Shown here: one piece after another, positions 31,445 through 40,106 of the stretch | How positions within the stretch are numbered: the first letter of the stretch is position 1 | Layout of the letters: every line of letters begins with the position of its first letter | Virus record (IMG/VR): IMGVR_UViG_3300046501_000666 | Span: 1 to 59,095 of that record | Direction: 5' to 3' (one strand) | Length of the DNA stretch: 59,095 nucleotides | Source of the DNA: a virus | Notes under the pieces: model-generated | Told to the model about the DNA's origin: nothing | The model's database searches: none | The model's input: only the letters and a program-made list of their open reading frames with translations | Position numbers and translations under genes: made by a program

Positions 31445-31486
31445 CCGAAACCCGGATGGGGATCGGTGCTTGGGTCGGATGACCCG
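31445..31486 (+). promoter_or_regulatory. Two GGAT-loop hairpins before the coat gene
   Basis: CCGA-AA-CCC-GGAT-GGG-GA-TCGG (31445-31466) and TGGGTC-GGAT-GACCCG (31471-31486). Same loop and similar build to the set at 30572-30634, with different stem sequences. They lie 40-80 bases before the coat start at 31527. Confidence 0.6.
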
Positions 31487-31526
31487 CTATCAAACCACCC
31501 AAACATTGATCCTTTAGGAGCTTCAA

Positions 31527-32681
31527 ATGGCTAACAACCTGACCGGCCTCGTGCCTACTCTGTACAACGCGGTTGATGTCGTATCGCGCGAGCTGGTGGG
31601 CTTTATCCCTGCCGTTTCGTCCGACATGACCTATTCCCGCGCTGCTGTGGGCCAAACCGTTACATCGCCAGTCACCAACGGCGCTACTGCCAGCGACATC
31701 GTTCCTGCAGTTACCCCGCCAAACGACGGTGATCAAAACATCGGCTCTGTGTCGATGACTATCACCAAGGCGCGCCGTGTGCCGATTCGCTGGAATGGCG
31801 AAGAAAAGCTGGGCCTCGACAACAACGGCGCTTCGTACAACGTCATCCTCCGCGATCAAATCGCGCAGGGTATGCGCACCCTGGTGAACGAGGTCGAAGC
31901 AGACCTGGCTGCGGTCGCCATCAGTGCCTCCCGCGCTTACGGCACCGCTGGCACCACACCGTTCGCCTCTAACTTGGCAGACAGCGCCCAGATGCGCCGC
32001 ATCCTTTCGGACAACGGCGCGCCGCTGGGCGATCTGCAGTTGGTCATCGATACGTCGGCAGGCGCAAACATGCGCACACTGACCCAGCTCTCCAAGGCCA
32101 ACGAAGCTAACGATGACAGCCTGCTGCGTCGCGGTGTGCTGCTGGATGTTCACGGTTTCGCGATCCGTGAGTCTGCGCAGGTCAAAACTCCGCTGGTCGG
32201 TAGCGCCGCTGCGGCAACTACCAACACCACCGGCTACGCAGTGGGCGCGACTGCGATCACTCTCGCGTCGGCTGGTACAGGTGGCGTACTCGCGGGCGAC
32301 ATCATCAGTTTCGCAGGCGACACCAGCAAATATGTAGTGGCAGCAGGCGATGCGGATGTATCGAACGGCGGCGTCATTACCCTGGCTTCTCCGGGCTTGC
32401 GCAAAGCCATTCCGGCCGCAGCTACCGCGGTAACAGTCATCTCTGGCAGCACTCGCAGTGCAGCGTTCGCACGGTCGGCAATCGCGCTGGCGACACGCGC
32501 TCCGGCGCTACCTCCTCAGGGTGACTCGGCGATTGACCGGATGCTGATCACCGACCCGGTGAGCGGCCTGACCTTCGAGGTGGCCATGTACGCCCAGTAC
32601 CGCCAGATGCAGTACGAAGTATCGCTGGCATGGGGCACCAAAGCAGTCAAATCCGAACACATCGCGACTCTGCTCGGCTAA
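31527..32681 (+). CDS. Major capsid protein, P22 coat family
   Basis: 384 aa, ATG after TTTAGGAGCTTCAA. MANNLTGLVPTLYNAVDVVS, VSMTITKARRVPIRWNGEEK and LVNEVEADLAAVAISASRAY match the P22 gene 5 family. An Ala/Thr/Gly-rich insertion (about 230-320) may be the I-domain equivalent. It forms the HK97-fold shell, and the length is near that of P22 coat. Confidence 0.85.
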   Translation: MANNLTGLVPTLYNAVDVVSRELVGFIPAVSSDMTYSRAAVGQTVTSPVTNGATASDIVPAVTPPNDGDQNIGSVSMTITKARRVPIRWNGEEKLGLDNNGASYNVILRDQIAQGMRTLVNEVEADLAAVAISASRAYGTAGTTPFASNLADSAQMRRILSDNGAPLGDLQLVIDTSAGANMRTLTQLSKANEANDDSLLRRGVLLDVHGFAIRESAQVKTPLVGSAAAATTNTTGYAVGATAITLASAGTGGVLAGDIISFAGDTSKYVVAAGDADVSNGGVITLASPGLRKAIPAAATAVTVISGSTRSAAFARSAIALATRAPALPPQGDSAIDRMLITDPVSGLTFEVAMYAQYRQMQYEVSLAWGTKAVKSEHIATLLG

Positions 32682-32690
32682 ACCATCAGC

Positions 32691-32712
32691 GGTCGGCACA
32701 AATGTGTCGGCC
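32691..32712 (+). promoter_or_regulatory. Nine-pair hairpin after the coat gene
   Basis: GGTCGGCAC-AAAT-GTGTCGGCC, with two G-T pairs, lies between the coat stop and the next ribosome site (GGGAGATAG). There is no U-run, so attenuation, RNA stabilisation or processing is more likely than termination. Confidence 0.5.
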
Positions 32713-32733
32713 GCATCATTGCGGGAGATAGAT

Positions 32734-32997
32734 ATGAGCGACAAGACCGTGAAAGTGAAGTCCTGGCACAAGAGTCAGGGTGACTTCGTGATCATCAATG
32801 AATCCGATTTCGACAAGGAAGTTCACACACTGTACGGCGAGAAGAAGCTTACGCAGAAAGAGCAAAAGGCTCTGGACGAGCAGGCTGCCAAAGACTTGCT
32901 GGATGCCACCAAGGCCTCGTTGACTCAGAAGGGTGTTGCCTTCGGCGACGGCGCTAGCCAGGCAGACCTTCAAGCTCTGCTCGACGCAGCGGAGTAA
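32734..32997 (+). CDS. Hypothetical head-region protein (87 aa)
   Basis: ATG at 32734 after GCGGGAGATAGAT. VKVKSWHKSQGDFVIINESD, then a charged helical tail. Proteins of this type follow coat genes in pseudomonad phages and may be minor head or decoration proteins. No evidence beyond position. Confidence 0.6.
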   Translation: MSDKTVKVKSWHKSQGDFVIINESDFDKEVHTLYGEKKLTQKEQKALDEQAAKDLLDATKASLTQKGVAFGDGASQADLQALLDAAE

Positions 32998-33000
32998 CCC

Positions 33001-33495
33001 ATGGCGCTGGTTATCGAAGATGGCAGCGTGGTAGCTGGCGCAGAGAGCTATGCCAGCGCCGCCGAATTTGCGACATATGCCGCCAATTACGGGAAGGTCA
33101 TCCCTGTCGAGGAGGTAGCGCAGGAAGTGCTTCTGCGCCGGTCAGCCTTGCAAATGGAGGCGATGTCATGGAAGGGTTGCGTGGTTCATATCGACCAGCC
33201 TTTGAAGTGGCCGCGGGCGGATGTTTATCGTAACGGGTTTACCCTGGACTACGACCGCATCCCCCCGCAGATCAAGGCCGGGCAGATGGCTTTAGCCGCC
33301 GAGATCCACGCTGATGACCTGGTCGACCCTGATACCAAGGTTGGCGCGATTGTCTCTGAGACAGTTGGTCCACTGAGCACTACCTACGCCGCAGCGAAAG
33401 CGTCAGCCAGCAAGCGTGCTGCGGTTCGGCAGTCATATGCGCAGTTCGCTGGTCTTGTTGAATCGTCCGGCCAGATCAAGCTGAGTCGTGGCTAG
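33001..33495 (+). CDS. DnaT-like head-tail connector protein
   Basis: 164 aa. MALVIEDGSVVAGAESYASA, then QMALAAEIHADDLVDPD, fits the 'putative DnaT-like' phage family, which structure and position place as a head-completion/connector protein (lambda W or HK97 gp6 role). It is followed convergently by a reverse-oriented small gene. Confidence 0.7.
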   Translation: MALVIEDGSVVAGAESYASAAEFATYAANYGKVIPVEEVAQEVLLRRSALQMEAMSWKGCVVHIDQPLKWPRADVYRNGFTLDYDRIPPQIKAGQMALAAEIHADDLVDPDTKVGAIVSETVGPLSTTYAAAKASASKRAAVRQSYAQFAGLVESSGQIKLSRG

Positions 33496-33782
33496 AGTCC
33501 TAGATCCTTCGCAAGGGTTCGGTCTCTGCTGACGATGTCGCGGCCTATGTCATTGAGGATTTCTTCGATCTCGTCGAACTCCTCGTCACTGATGAAGTGT
33601 CCTGAGCGCAGGAATTTGTCTATTACATAATATGCAAAATCCTTGTCTGGCATTGCTTCAACGACTGAGTCCCGGAGCGCTTCAAGCTCGAACTCTACCG
33701 GCTGGCCAGTTGTGTATTGGACAGCCATCACCTTCGCAATGCACTGCCTCACCTTTGCTACCTTTTCGACAGTACTAGCCAT
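33492..33782 (-). CDS. Reverse-oriented acidic protein in the structural operon (moron)
   Basis: 96 aa (MASTVEKVAKVRQCIAKVMA..., DKFLRSGHFISDEEFDEIEE), acidic, helical, no membrane segment. Orientation opposite to the head-tail genes and a weak ribosome site suggest an independently expressed accessory gene. No family is recognised. Confidence 0.55.
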   Translation of the reverse strand: MASTVEKVAKVRQCIAKVMAVQYTTGQPVEFELEALRDSVVEAMPDKDFAYYVIDKFLRSGHFISDEEFDEIEEILNDIGRDIVSRDRTLAKDLGL

Positions 33783-33812
33783 AAGAGAGCTCTAGATAGA
33801 AGGATTCGATTT

Positions 33813-34202
33813 ATGCCAGATATCTATGACCGCGCCAAGGCCAGTGCTTCGCGCTTACTATCGCCGCGATCTGCTGGCGGTAAAGGCCTGGAACTCACCC
33901 TGAAACGCATCACCCAGGGCGAATACGATCCCTCCACCGGCGTCGGCACGCCGACCGTCGAGATTTTTGACGGCTCGGGCGTTCGTGAGAACTACAAACA
34001 GTCGGACGTCGATGGCACCCGAATTAAGCACGGCGACGTCAAGTTACTGATTTCCCCGGTCCTACTCACGGGTGTAGACATGCCACAACCCAAGAGCCTG
34101 GACACCATCGACTTCGACGGTGAGACGTACACGATCCAGAATGTTGATCCTTGGAAATACGCCGGTCTCGCGGTCGGCTTCAGCGTGCAGGCCAGAAAAT
34201 GA
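33813..34202 (+). CDS. Head-tail joining protein (stopper-like)
   Basis: 129 aa from the ATG at 33813 after GAAGGATTCGATTT. An in-frame extension to 33717 overlaps the moron and is rejected. TLKRITQGEYDPSTGVGTPT, then RIKHGDVKLLISPV and DFDGETYTIQNVDPW, are typical of the small beta-barrel stopper/connector protein at this place. It is coupled to the next gene by ATGA. Confidence 0.65.
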   Translation: MPDIYDRAKASASRLLSPRSAGGKGLELTLKRITQGEYDPSTGVGTPTVEIFDGSGVRENYKQSDVDGTRIKHGDVKLLISPVLLTGVDMPQPKSLDTIDFDGETYTIQNVDPWKYAGLAVGFSVQARK

Positions 34203-34774
34203 GCTTTAGCCTCGACCTCAAAGCATTCGTGGAGAAGGCCAAGCTGAATGCGGAAACCGTGGTGAAAAAGGTTTCTCTGGACTTAGCCTATTCAGTGATT
34301 GATCGCTCCCCGGTGGGTAATCCTGAACTTTGGGCATCCAACGCTGTGGCCACTGAATATAACAACGAGGTCAAGCGGCTAAATGTTGAAGCGCGGCGTA
34401 ATCCTGAAAACCTCACCAAAGCTGGGCGCCTGAGGCCAGGCCGATTGATTAAAGACGGTATGGATTTGAGCTCAGGCAAGGATTATGTAGGTGGGCGCTT
34501 TCGTGGTAACTGGCAGGTCAGTTTTGACGTGCCTGAAACGGGCCAACTGGAGAGAATCGATCCTCGCGGCGCTCAGTCCAAGGATAGTGCGGCCTTAGTT
34601 ATTCAGTCTTTCGATAGTGAAGTGGGCACGATCTGGATGACGAACAACCTCCCTTACGGTCCGCGCCTCGAATACGAAGGCTGGTCGAAGCAAGCGCCCG
34701 CGGGAATGGTCCGGGTGTCTGTTGCCGAGTGGCAAACCTATGTCAATGACGCCGTGGCAGGACTCGATAAATGA
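34199..34774 (+). CDS. Tail-completion or HK97 gp10-like protein
   Basis: 191 aa. Starts MSFSLDLKAFVEKAKLNAET, contains SPVGNPELWASNA and GGRFRGNWQVSFDVP, then LPYGPRLEYEGWSKQAPAGM, the arrangement seen in minor tail/neck proteins of the gp10/gpZ type. It probably joins tail tube to connector. Coupled on both sides. Confidence 0.7.
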   Translation: MSFSLDLKAFVEKAKLNAETVVKKVSLDLAYSVIDRSPVGNPELWASNAVATEYNNEVKRLNVEARRNPENLTKAGRLRPGRLIKDGMDLSSGKDYVGGRFRGNWQVSFDVPETGQLERIDPRGAQSKDSAALVIQSFDSEVGTIWMTNNLPYGPRLEYEGWSKQAPAGMVRVSVAEWQTYVNDAVAGLDK

Positions 34775-35190
34775 GCGACCGACTGATCAGGGCTGCGTTT
34801 GAAAGCCGACTCAATACTTGGGCAAATGAGAGAAACCCAAAACTGCCGATTGCTTTCGAGGATGTAGCATTCACGCCGCCGACCGATGGTGGCACTTACT
34901 TGCAGGCTTTTCTGCTTCCTGCGCGTACAGACAGCCAGGATTTGGAGGGAGTCCACACCGCGTTTTTTGGCGTGTTTCAGGTCAGCATCGTAACCGCTGC
35001 CGGGAATGGCAGAGGTGCGGCGTCAGCCATCGCTGATGAGCTTCGCACTGTATTCCCGAACAATCTCGACCTGACACAGGGCGGCCTTACCGTCTACGTT
35101 CGATCCCCGCTATCGACCGCCTCAGCAATCGCAGGCGACACAACCACGACGATGCCGACTTCTTTTCAGTATCGCGCTGACACCTTCTAA
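34771..35190 (+). CDS. Tail terminator protein (lambda U-like, DUF4128 type)
   Basis: 139 aa. LIRAAFESRLNTWANERNPK, then YLQAFLLPARTDSQDLEG and FFGVFQVSIVTAAGNGRGAA. This is the tail-terminator family located directly before the tail-tube gene. It caps the tail tube at its final length. A terminator follows. Confidence 0.75.
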   Translation: MSDRLIRAAFESRLNTWANERNPKLPIAFEDVAFTPPTDGGTYLQAFLLPARTDSQDLEGVHTAFFGVFQVSIVTAAGNGRGAASAIADELRTVFPNNLDLTQGGLTVYVRSPLSTASAIAGDTTTTMPTSFQYRADTF

Positions 35191-35211
35191 CCCGCCCATA
35201 GGGCAAACCTG

Positions 35212-35234
35212 AACCTGCCGAGTGCGGGTTTTTT
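35212..35234 (+). terminator. Rho-independent terminator before the tail-tube gene
   Basis: AACCTGC (35212-35218) pairs with GCGGGTT (35224-35230), loop CGAGT, then TTTT. Confidence 0.65.
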
Positions 35235-35258
35235 ATTTTCTGAAAAGAGGAAACACCC

Positions 35259-35915
35259 ATGGGCTACAAACTTCCAAACGGCGCAACTGTCCAGCACGCG
35301 GCTACCTACGCTTCCGCTTTACCGTTTACGGCCATCTCTAACGCTACCGAAGCCGTAGCAACTGTCACAGGATCGACCCTTGCAGCGGGCGATATCGTAC
35401 TGTTGACCTCCGGGTGGAGCCGCTTAAATAACAAGGTTGTCCGAGTTAAAGCCGCCACTGCTACTGCCATCACGCTGGAAAGCGTGGACACCACCAACCT
35501 GCAGATCTATCCGGCAGGCAGTGGCGCTGGCAGCCTGAAGAAAGTCCTGACGTGGGTCGCTGTTCCGCAGGTGACCGACGTTGCTCCTTCTGGTGGTGAA
35601 CAAAACTACACCGACGTGGTTTTCCTGGAGGATGACCAAGGCCGCCAGATTCCCACGGATAAATCTGCTGCGAGCATGGTGCTGACGATCGCGGACGACC
35701 CGGCACTGCCGTTCAACGCCGTACTGACTGCTGCTGATACCAACAAGGCCATCGAAGCTGCCAGGCTTAACCTGCCCGGTACCGATACCATTTTTTACGG
35801 GACATACACCTCCTTCTCCAAGCAGCCGGTGATGTCTCGCAACAACATCATGACCCGAACCGTTAGCCTGGCTCTTCAAGCTGAACCGACCCGTTATCTG
35901 ACGGCGGTGGTGTAA
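35259..35915 (+). CDS. Major tail tube protein
   Basis: 218 aa, ATG after AAGAGGAAACACCC. MGYKLPNGATVQHAATYASA, TLAAGDIVLLTSGWSRLNNK, VVFLEDDQGRQIPTDKSAAS. The pattern is the pseudomonad siphophage tail-tube family (lambda V equivalent). The fold should be an all-beta ring former. Position between terminator protein and G/T supports this. Confidence 0.8.
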   Translation: MGYKLPNGATVQHAATYASALPFTAISNATEAVATVTGSTLAAGDIVLLTSGWSRLNNKVVRVKAATATAITLESVDTTNLQIYPAGSGAGSLKKVLTWVAVPQVTDVAPSGGEQNYTDVVFLEDDQGRQIPTDKSAASMVLTIADDPALPFNAVLTAADTNKAIEAARLNLPGTDTIFYGTYTSFSKQPVMSRNNIMTRTVSLALQAEPTRYLTAVV

Positions 35916-35918
35916 CTC

Positions 35919-36302
35919 ATGGCCAAGTTCAAGATTGCCCAAAACCCGACGTTCAAGGCAAAGGTGTCAATTCCGCGCGTGGGCGGATCGTCTGATGAGG
36001 TCGAGTTTGAATTTAAATATTTCGATCGTCTGGCGCTGTCTGAGCTGTTCGAGAAATGGAATGTGGCGCGGGATGCCCACGCCGAGAAGGTTAAGGCCGA
36101 AGGCGTTTCATGGGTTGAGGCAACAACATCCGAGATCGAGCTGCAGGTCAATCAGATGAAAGACGTCGTTACGGGTTGGGCGTTTGACGATGAGTTTGAC
36201 GATGAGTCGATCACTGCGCTGGTCACGACCTGCGTTGCCGCCCCTCAAGCAATTCTTGCGGCATACCAGGCCGCTTACCACCCTGCGCGCCTGGGAAACT
36301 GA
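35919..36302 (+). CDS. G: Tail assembly chaperone G
   Basis: 127 aa. MAKFKIAQNPTFKAKVSIPR, EFKYFDRLALSELFEKWNVA and VTGWAFDDEFDDESITALV fit the lambda G-like chaperone that binds the tape measure. The stop codon TGA lies immediately after a slippery GGGAAAC, so a fraction of ribosomes should continue into the -1 frame to make the G-T fusion. Confidence 0.8.
   Translation: MAKFKIAQNPTFKAKVSIPRVGGSSDEVEFEFKYFDRLALSELFEKWNVARDAHAEKVKAEGVSWVEATTSEIELQVNQMKDVVTGWAFDDEFDDESITALVTTCVAAPQAILAAYQAAYHPARLGN
36293..36299 (+). promoter_or_regulatory. -1 ribosomal frameshift site GGGAAAC
   Basis: The heptamer is read as G GGA AAC in the G frame, directly before its TGA. It fits X XXY YYZ and is one base from lambda's GGGAAAG. 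A -1 slip reads CTG AAA GCC and enters the open frame of the T part. Confidence 0.75.
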
Positions 36303-36619
36303 AAGCCTCCGCTCGCGCACTTTATGAGCCTGACGTCAGCGCGAAGCTGGGTATGTTCGGGCTTTCTGCCAGCGACTTTGATGACGTTGTGGAGGTGTGG
36401 CCTGACAACTGGCCTGCGTTCGTCGTCATGGAGTCGATGAACACGCAGTGGCGGGTGGGGGCTGGCGGCGCTACAGGCCTTGACTACGGTGTTTTGCCTG
36501 ACGTTATGCGCCTCGAATCAATCCCGGAAGAGAACCGCACCTCAGTTTTCCACGACATTCGAGTCATGGAGCTGGAGGCGCTGGCCGTTATGGCCGAATC
36601 ACGCGACAACAGCCCGTGA
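36299..36619 (+). CDS. T: T extension of the G-T fusion chaperone (DUF1799-like)
   Basis: Joined in the -1 frame to G, giving a product of about 233 aa (127 of G plus 106). The extension reads LKASARALYEPDVSAKLG, then WPDNWPAFVVMESMNTQWRV and GGATGLDYGVLPDVM, matching the DUF1799 pattern. An ATG at 36353 is not preceded by a ribosome site, supporting frameshift expression. In lambda, G-T brings tail tube subunits to the tape measure. Confidence 0.75.
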   Translation: MKASARALYEPDVSAKLGMFGLSASDFDDVVEVWPDNWPAFVVMESMNTQWRVGAGGATGLDYGVLPDVMRLESIPEENRTSVFHDIRVMELEALAVMAESRDNSP

Positions 36620-36645
36620 GAGCGGGCACTTATTCAAGGTGAGTT

Positions 36646-39600
36646 ATGGATATTGCCTCGCTCGGTATACGCATTGATACGACCGATGCCGCGCAGGCAA
36701 GCTCGGACCTAGACAAGCTCACGGCTGCGGGCGGCAGGGCGGAAAGCTCTGTAAAGGGGTTAGCGGAAAGTGCGGACAAGTTGCAGAAATCCTCGCGAGG
36801 ATCCTCTTTATCTCTAAAAGACCAGGCTAGAGAGGCAGACGAATCTACAGCAGCCTTCCGTAGACTGTACGGCGGAACCACGGCAGCGGCGGCCGGCATG
36901 TTCTCTCTTGAGAACTCGATTAAAAACGGAAGCTTTGTAAGGTCGCTCGCAGCAACACAGGACGCCGATAGGTGGCTTGCCTCACTGACATCAACGACCA
37001 AGAAAGCTGGCTCAGCATTCTTAGATTCAAGCCAAAAACTGACGTACCTGTCGTCAGGTCTAAAGGGGTTGGGTGCGTGGTCCGGCTCTAGTGCTCCAGT
37101 TTTCGGGTCGATTGCCAAGGGTAGTAAAGAGGCGGTTTCCGGGCTCGGGGCTTTCGGCACAGCGACTGTGCAATCGGAAATGTCAGCGAAGGCCCTGCAG
37201 AACGCATTACGCGGCGTTCCGGCTCAATTCACCGACATCGCCGTGTCGCTGCAGGGAGGCCAAGCGCCGCTTACTGTTTTGTTGCAACAAGGCGGGCAAT
37301 TAAAAGATATGTTTGGAGGGGTAGGGCCTGCCGCTAAAGCACTAGGCGGGTACGTACTCGGGTTGGTTAATCCGCTCTCGGTGGCTGCCGCCGCAGTGGC
37401 CACGCTCGGGCTCGCTTACTACCAAGGGAGCGAAGAGCGGGACGCTTATCGCGATGCGTTGGTAACGACAGGAAATGCAGCAGGCACGACCACCACTGCG
37501 CTGGCAGGGATGGCGAAGCAGGTCAGCGCCACAGTGGGCACTACAGGTGCGGCCGCCGCGGTGCTCGCGCAGTTGGCCGGGTCAGGGAAGATTGTTAGCA
37601 GTAGCTTCGAGGAAATTGCTATCGCTGCATTGGCCTTCGAGAAGGCTACCGGAAAGGCTGCATCGGAAACGGTAGCGGAGTTCGCCAAGCTGGCAGACGA
37701 TCCGGTTAAAGCCGTGGTCGCGCTAAATGACAAGTACAACTTTCTCACCGCAGCCGTATTCACCCAGATCCGCGCCTTGCAGGATCAGGGCGATACCTTG
37801 GGCGCTCAGCAGCTGGCCGAAAGCTCCTATGCTGATGCGCTCGTGGAGCGGGCCGGAACCATCACTAACAACCTCGGCGCAGTCGAAACAGCCTGGAACT
37901 ATGTCAAAGGTGCCGCCAAAGGTGCGTGGGATGCCATCCTCGATATCGGACGAGAAGATACGTTCAACGAGAAGATGGAGAAGCTTGAGACCCGACTTAA
38001 GAATCTGCGGACGGCACAATCTGGGCCAATCGTCTTTGATGACAATCCCGATTTGGGGCAACTGGCGGGCGGCGAGAAAGCTGTTCAATCGGACATCACC
38101 ACCGCATTACAGAAAGAGGTCGATGATCAAGCCAAGGCTCGTCAGCAGATGTTCGATGCACTGAACATCCGAGAAGGAGCCAAGGCATATGAGGCGATCC
38201 AGAAGAGCCTTGAATCGACAGAATCTAAGTCGAAGAAGCTGACAAGGGCGCTGCAGGACAATCAGCGTGAGATTGCCGAGGCACGCAAGGCTGGATTTAA
38301 GATCACCGCCGAGCAGGAAGCGGCGCTGGAAAAGCAGACCCGCGACAAATTCAAGGAGTCCAAGAAGGGCGGCAGCACGGCGGTCGACTTAACCGGTTTC
38401 AACGACGCTCAGAACCAACTGAAAATGCTGACCGCTGCGTACGGCAACAGTCAGAAGGAACTGGATGCTCAGCAGAAGGCCGGTCTCATCTCGCTAGAGA
38501 CGTACGCGGCTCAGCGGGCAACGCTCATCCGGGCGGAGAAGGAAGAGGTCGGTAGCGCCTATCAAGCTGAAATTGCAGCTCTTGAGGCTGCTAGGGCCAA
38601 GTCCACCACATCCGGCGCTCAGCGCATTCAGATTGATCAGAAGATCGCTGACGCCCGAACCAGCATGGTCAAGGCTCAGCAGGACGCTGACACCCAGCTG
38701 GAAGTGCTGGCCAACGCCGAAACGGGCCGGATCGAGAAACAGCGTCTCGCGATCAGTACCTACACCGATGCGCTCAACCAGCAGAACGCCGCCTTGCAAC
38801 GCGCCGGGCAACGGGCTGCGGGTGGTGTGGGGCAGGGTGATCGCCAAGCATCGTTAACTGGCTCGCTGAACGGCATCGAGGACCGAGCCAACCAGCAGCG
38901 CTTGGACCTAGCCCGCGACAAGGCCGACAAATCGCGGAACATGAGTGCCGAGGAGTACCAAGCCAAGCTTGAGGCAATCAATCGCAGTGAGAAGGATCTC
39001 GCGGAGACGACGCTTAGCAACTACGAGCAGATGTCTGCCGCGCAAAGCGATTGGCGCAACGGTGCCACGTCGGCGTTCAGCAACTATCTGGAGTCTGCGC
39101 GTGACGTAGCTGGGCAGACGAAAAGCCTGTTCACCAATGCCTTCACCGGCATGGAAGACGCGCTCGTCAACTTCGCGCTGACCGGCAAAGCGTCCTTCGC
39201 AGATTTCGCTAAGTCGATCCTGGCTGATATGGCGCGGATTGCGACTCGCCAAGCATCGTCGAGCATCCTCTCGTCAATCGCTACAACCGCCATAGGGTCG
39301 TACTTTGGAGGGAACGGCACTGCTACATCGGCTGGCTCTACTCAGGCAGGGTATACCGGCACCGACTTATCAAACTTCACACCGGTGGCCAGCGCCAAGG
39401 GCAACGTTTTCGACGCACCGGGTTTGAGCTCGTACTCAAACAGCATTGTCAGTTCTCCGACGTTATTCCCATTTGCGAAAGGTACTGGATTGATGGGGGA
39501 AGCCGGGCCTGAAGCGATCATGCCTCTCACGCGAACATCAAACGGGACTCTCGGCGTGCGCTCCTTGGGCGGAAGCTCTGACTCTGGCGGCGTAAGTGTA

Positions 39601-39771
39601 TCGATCAGCATCGCAAGCGACGGCCAAACAAGCGTGTCGAGCAATCAGAGTGGCCTCGAAAGCTTCGGGGCTGAAATCGGAAAGTTCGTCGAGCAGAAAT
39701 ACAAACAGCTCGAAGCCAAGTCCTTGGGTTCTCAGGGCAACATCCGCAAAGCTATCAATGGGAGGGCTTGA
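36646..39771 (+). CDS. H: Tape measure protein (lambda H-like)
   Basis: 1041 aa. MDIASLGIRIDTTDAAQASS at the N-terminus is the typical tape-measure opening. ALRGVPAQFTDIAVSLQGGQ and the adjacent PLTVLLQQGGQLKDMFGG form a highly conserved motif. A hydrophobic stretch at about 225-257, long coiled coils (about 500-790), and a C-terminal lambda-H domain (WRNGATSAFSNYLESARDVA...; FAKGTGLMGEAGPEAIMPLT). It sets tail length and enters the host envelope during DNA injection. Confidence 0.9.
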   Translation: MDIASLGIRIDTTDAAQASSDLDKLTAAGGRAESSVKGLAESADKLQKSSRGSSLSLKDQAREADESTAAFRRLYGGTTAAAAGMFSLENSIKNGSFVRSLAATQDADRWLASLTSTTKKAGSAFLDSSQKLTYLSSGLKGLGAWSGSSAPVFGSIAKGSKEAVSGLGAFGTATVQSEMSAKALQNALRGVPAQFTDIAVSLQGGQAPLTVLLQQGGQLKDMFGGVGPAAKALGGYVLGLVNPLSVAAAAVATLGLAYYQGSEERDAYRDALVTTGNAAGTTTTALAGMAKQVSATVGTTGAAAAVLAQLAGSGKIVSSSFEEIAIAALAFEKATGKAASETVAEFAKLADDPVKAVVALNDKYNFLTAAVFTQIRALQDQGDTLGAQQLAESSYADALVERAGTITNNLGAVETAWNYVKGAAKGAWDAILDIGREDTFNEKMEKLETRLKNLRTAQSGPIVFDDNPDLGQLAGGEKAVQSDITTALQKEVDDQAKARQQMFDALNIREGAKAYEAIQKSLESTESKSKKLTRALQDNQREIAEARKAGFKITAEQEAALEKQTRDKFKESKKGGSTAVDLTGFNDAQNQLKMLTAAYGNSQKELDAQQKAGLISLETYAAQRATLIRAEKEEVGSAYQAEIAALEAARAKSTTSGAQRIQIDQKIADARTSMVKAQQDADTQLEVLANAETGRIEKQRLAISTYTDALNQQNAALQRAGQRAAGGVGQGDRQASLTGSLNGIEDRANQQRLDLARDKADKSRNMSAEEYQAKLEAINRSEKDLAETTLSNYEQMSAAQSDWRNGATSAFSNYLESARDVAGQTKSLFTNAFTGMEDALVNFALTGKASFADFAKSILADMARIATRQASSSILSSIATTAIGSYFGGNGTATSAGSTQAGYTGTDLSNFTPVASAKGNVFDAPGLSSYSNSIVSSPTLFPFAKGTGLMGEAGPEAIMPLTRTSNGTLGVRSLGGSSDSGGVSVSISIASDGQTSVSSNQSGLESFGAEIGKFVEQKYKQLEAKSLGSQGNIRKAINGRA

Positions 39772-40106
39772 TGGATACGTTTACGTTCAGGCCGGACAAG
39801 GCAGCCCCGGCTGAATTCACCCAGCGCACCCGCAGCGCACAGTATGGAAACGGGTACATGCAGGAGGCTGGCGACGGCCTCAACACGGAATCCCAATCTT
39901 GGTTCTTAACCTTCACAGGCGATAAAGCGCGAATCATTTCGATTCGCGACTTTCTTCGCTCACAGAAAGGGTACAAGGCCTTCATCTGGTCGACGCCACT
40001 CGATGGCCCGCTGTATTTCAAGTGCAGGGCTTATAACCCCGCACCCATGGGTGGGGCGGCTTGGTCACTCACTGCAACCTTCGAACAAACCTTCCAGGTG
40101 GAATGA
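39771..40106 (+). CDS. M: Minor tail protein M
   Basis: 111 aa. MDTFTFRPDKAAPAEFTQRT, then SWFLTFTGDKARIISIRDFL and FIWSTPLDGPLYFKC: the lambda M family at tail-tip assembly. Its ATG overlaps the H stop, and its end overlaps the L start. Confidence 0.85.
   Translation: MDTFTFRPDKAAPAEFTQRTRSAQYGNGYMQEAGDGLNTESQSWFLTFTGDKARIISIRDFLRSQKGYKAFIWSTPLDGPLYFKCRAYNPAPMGGAAWSLTATFEQTFQVE

Noticed and set aside
36353-36619. Separate gene for the DUF1799-like protein starting at the internal ATG
   Set aside because: No ribosome site, and the frame is open back to the slippery site, which explains expression better.
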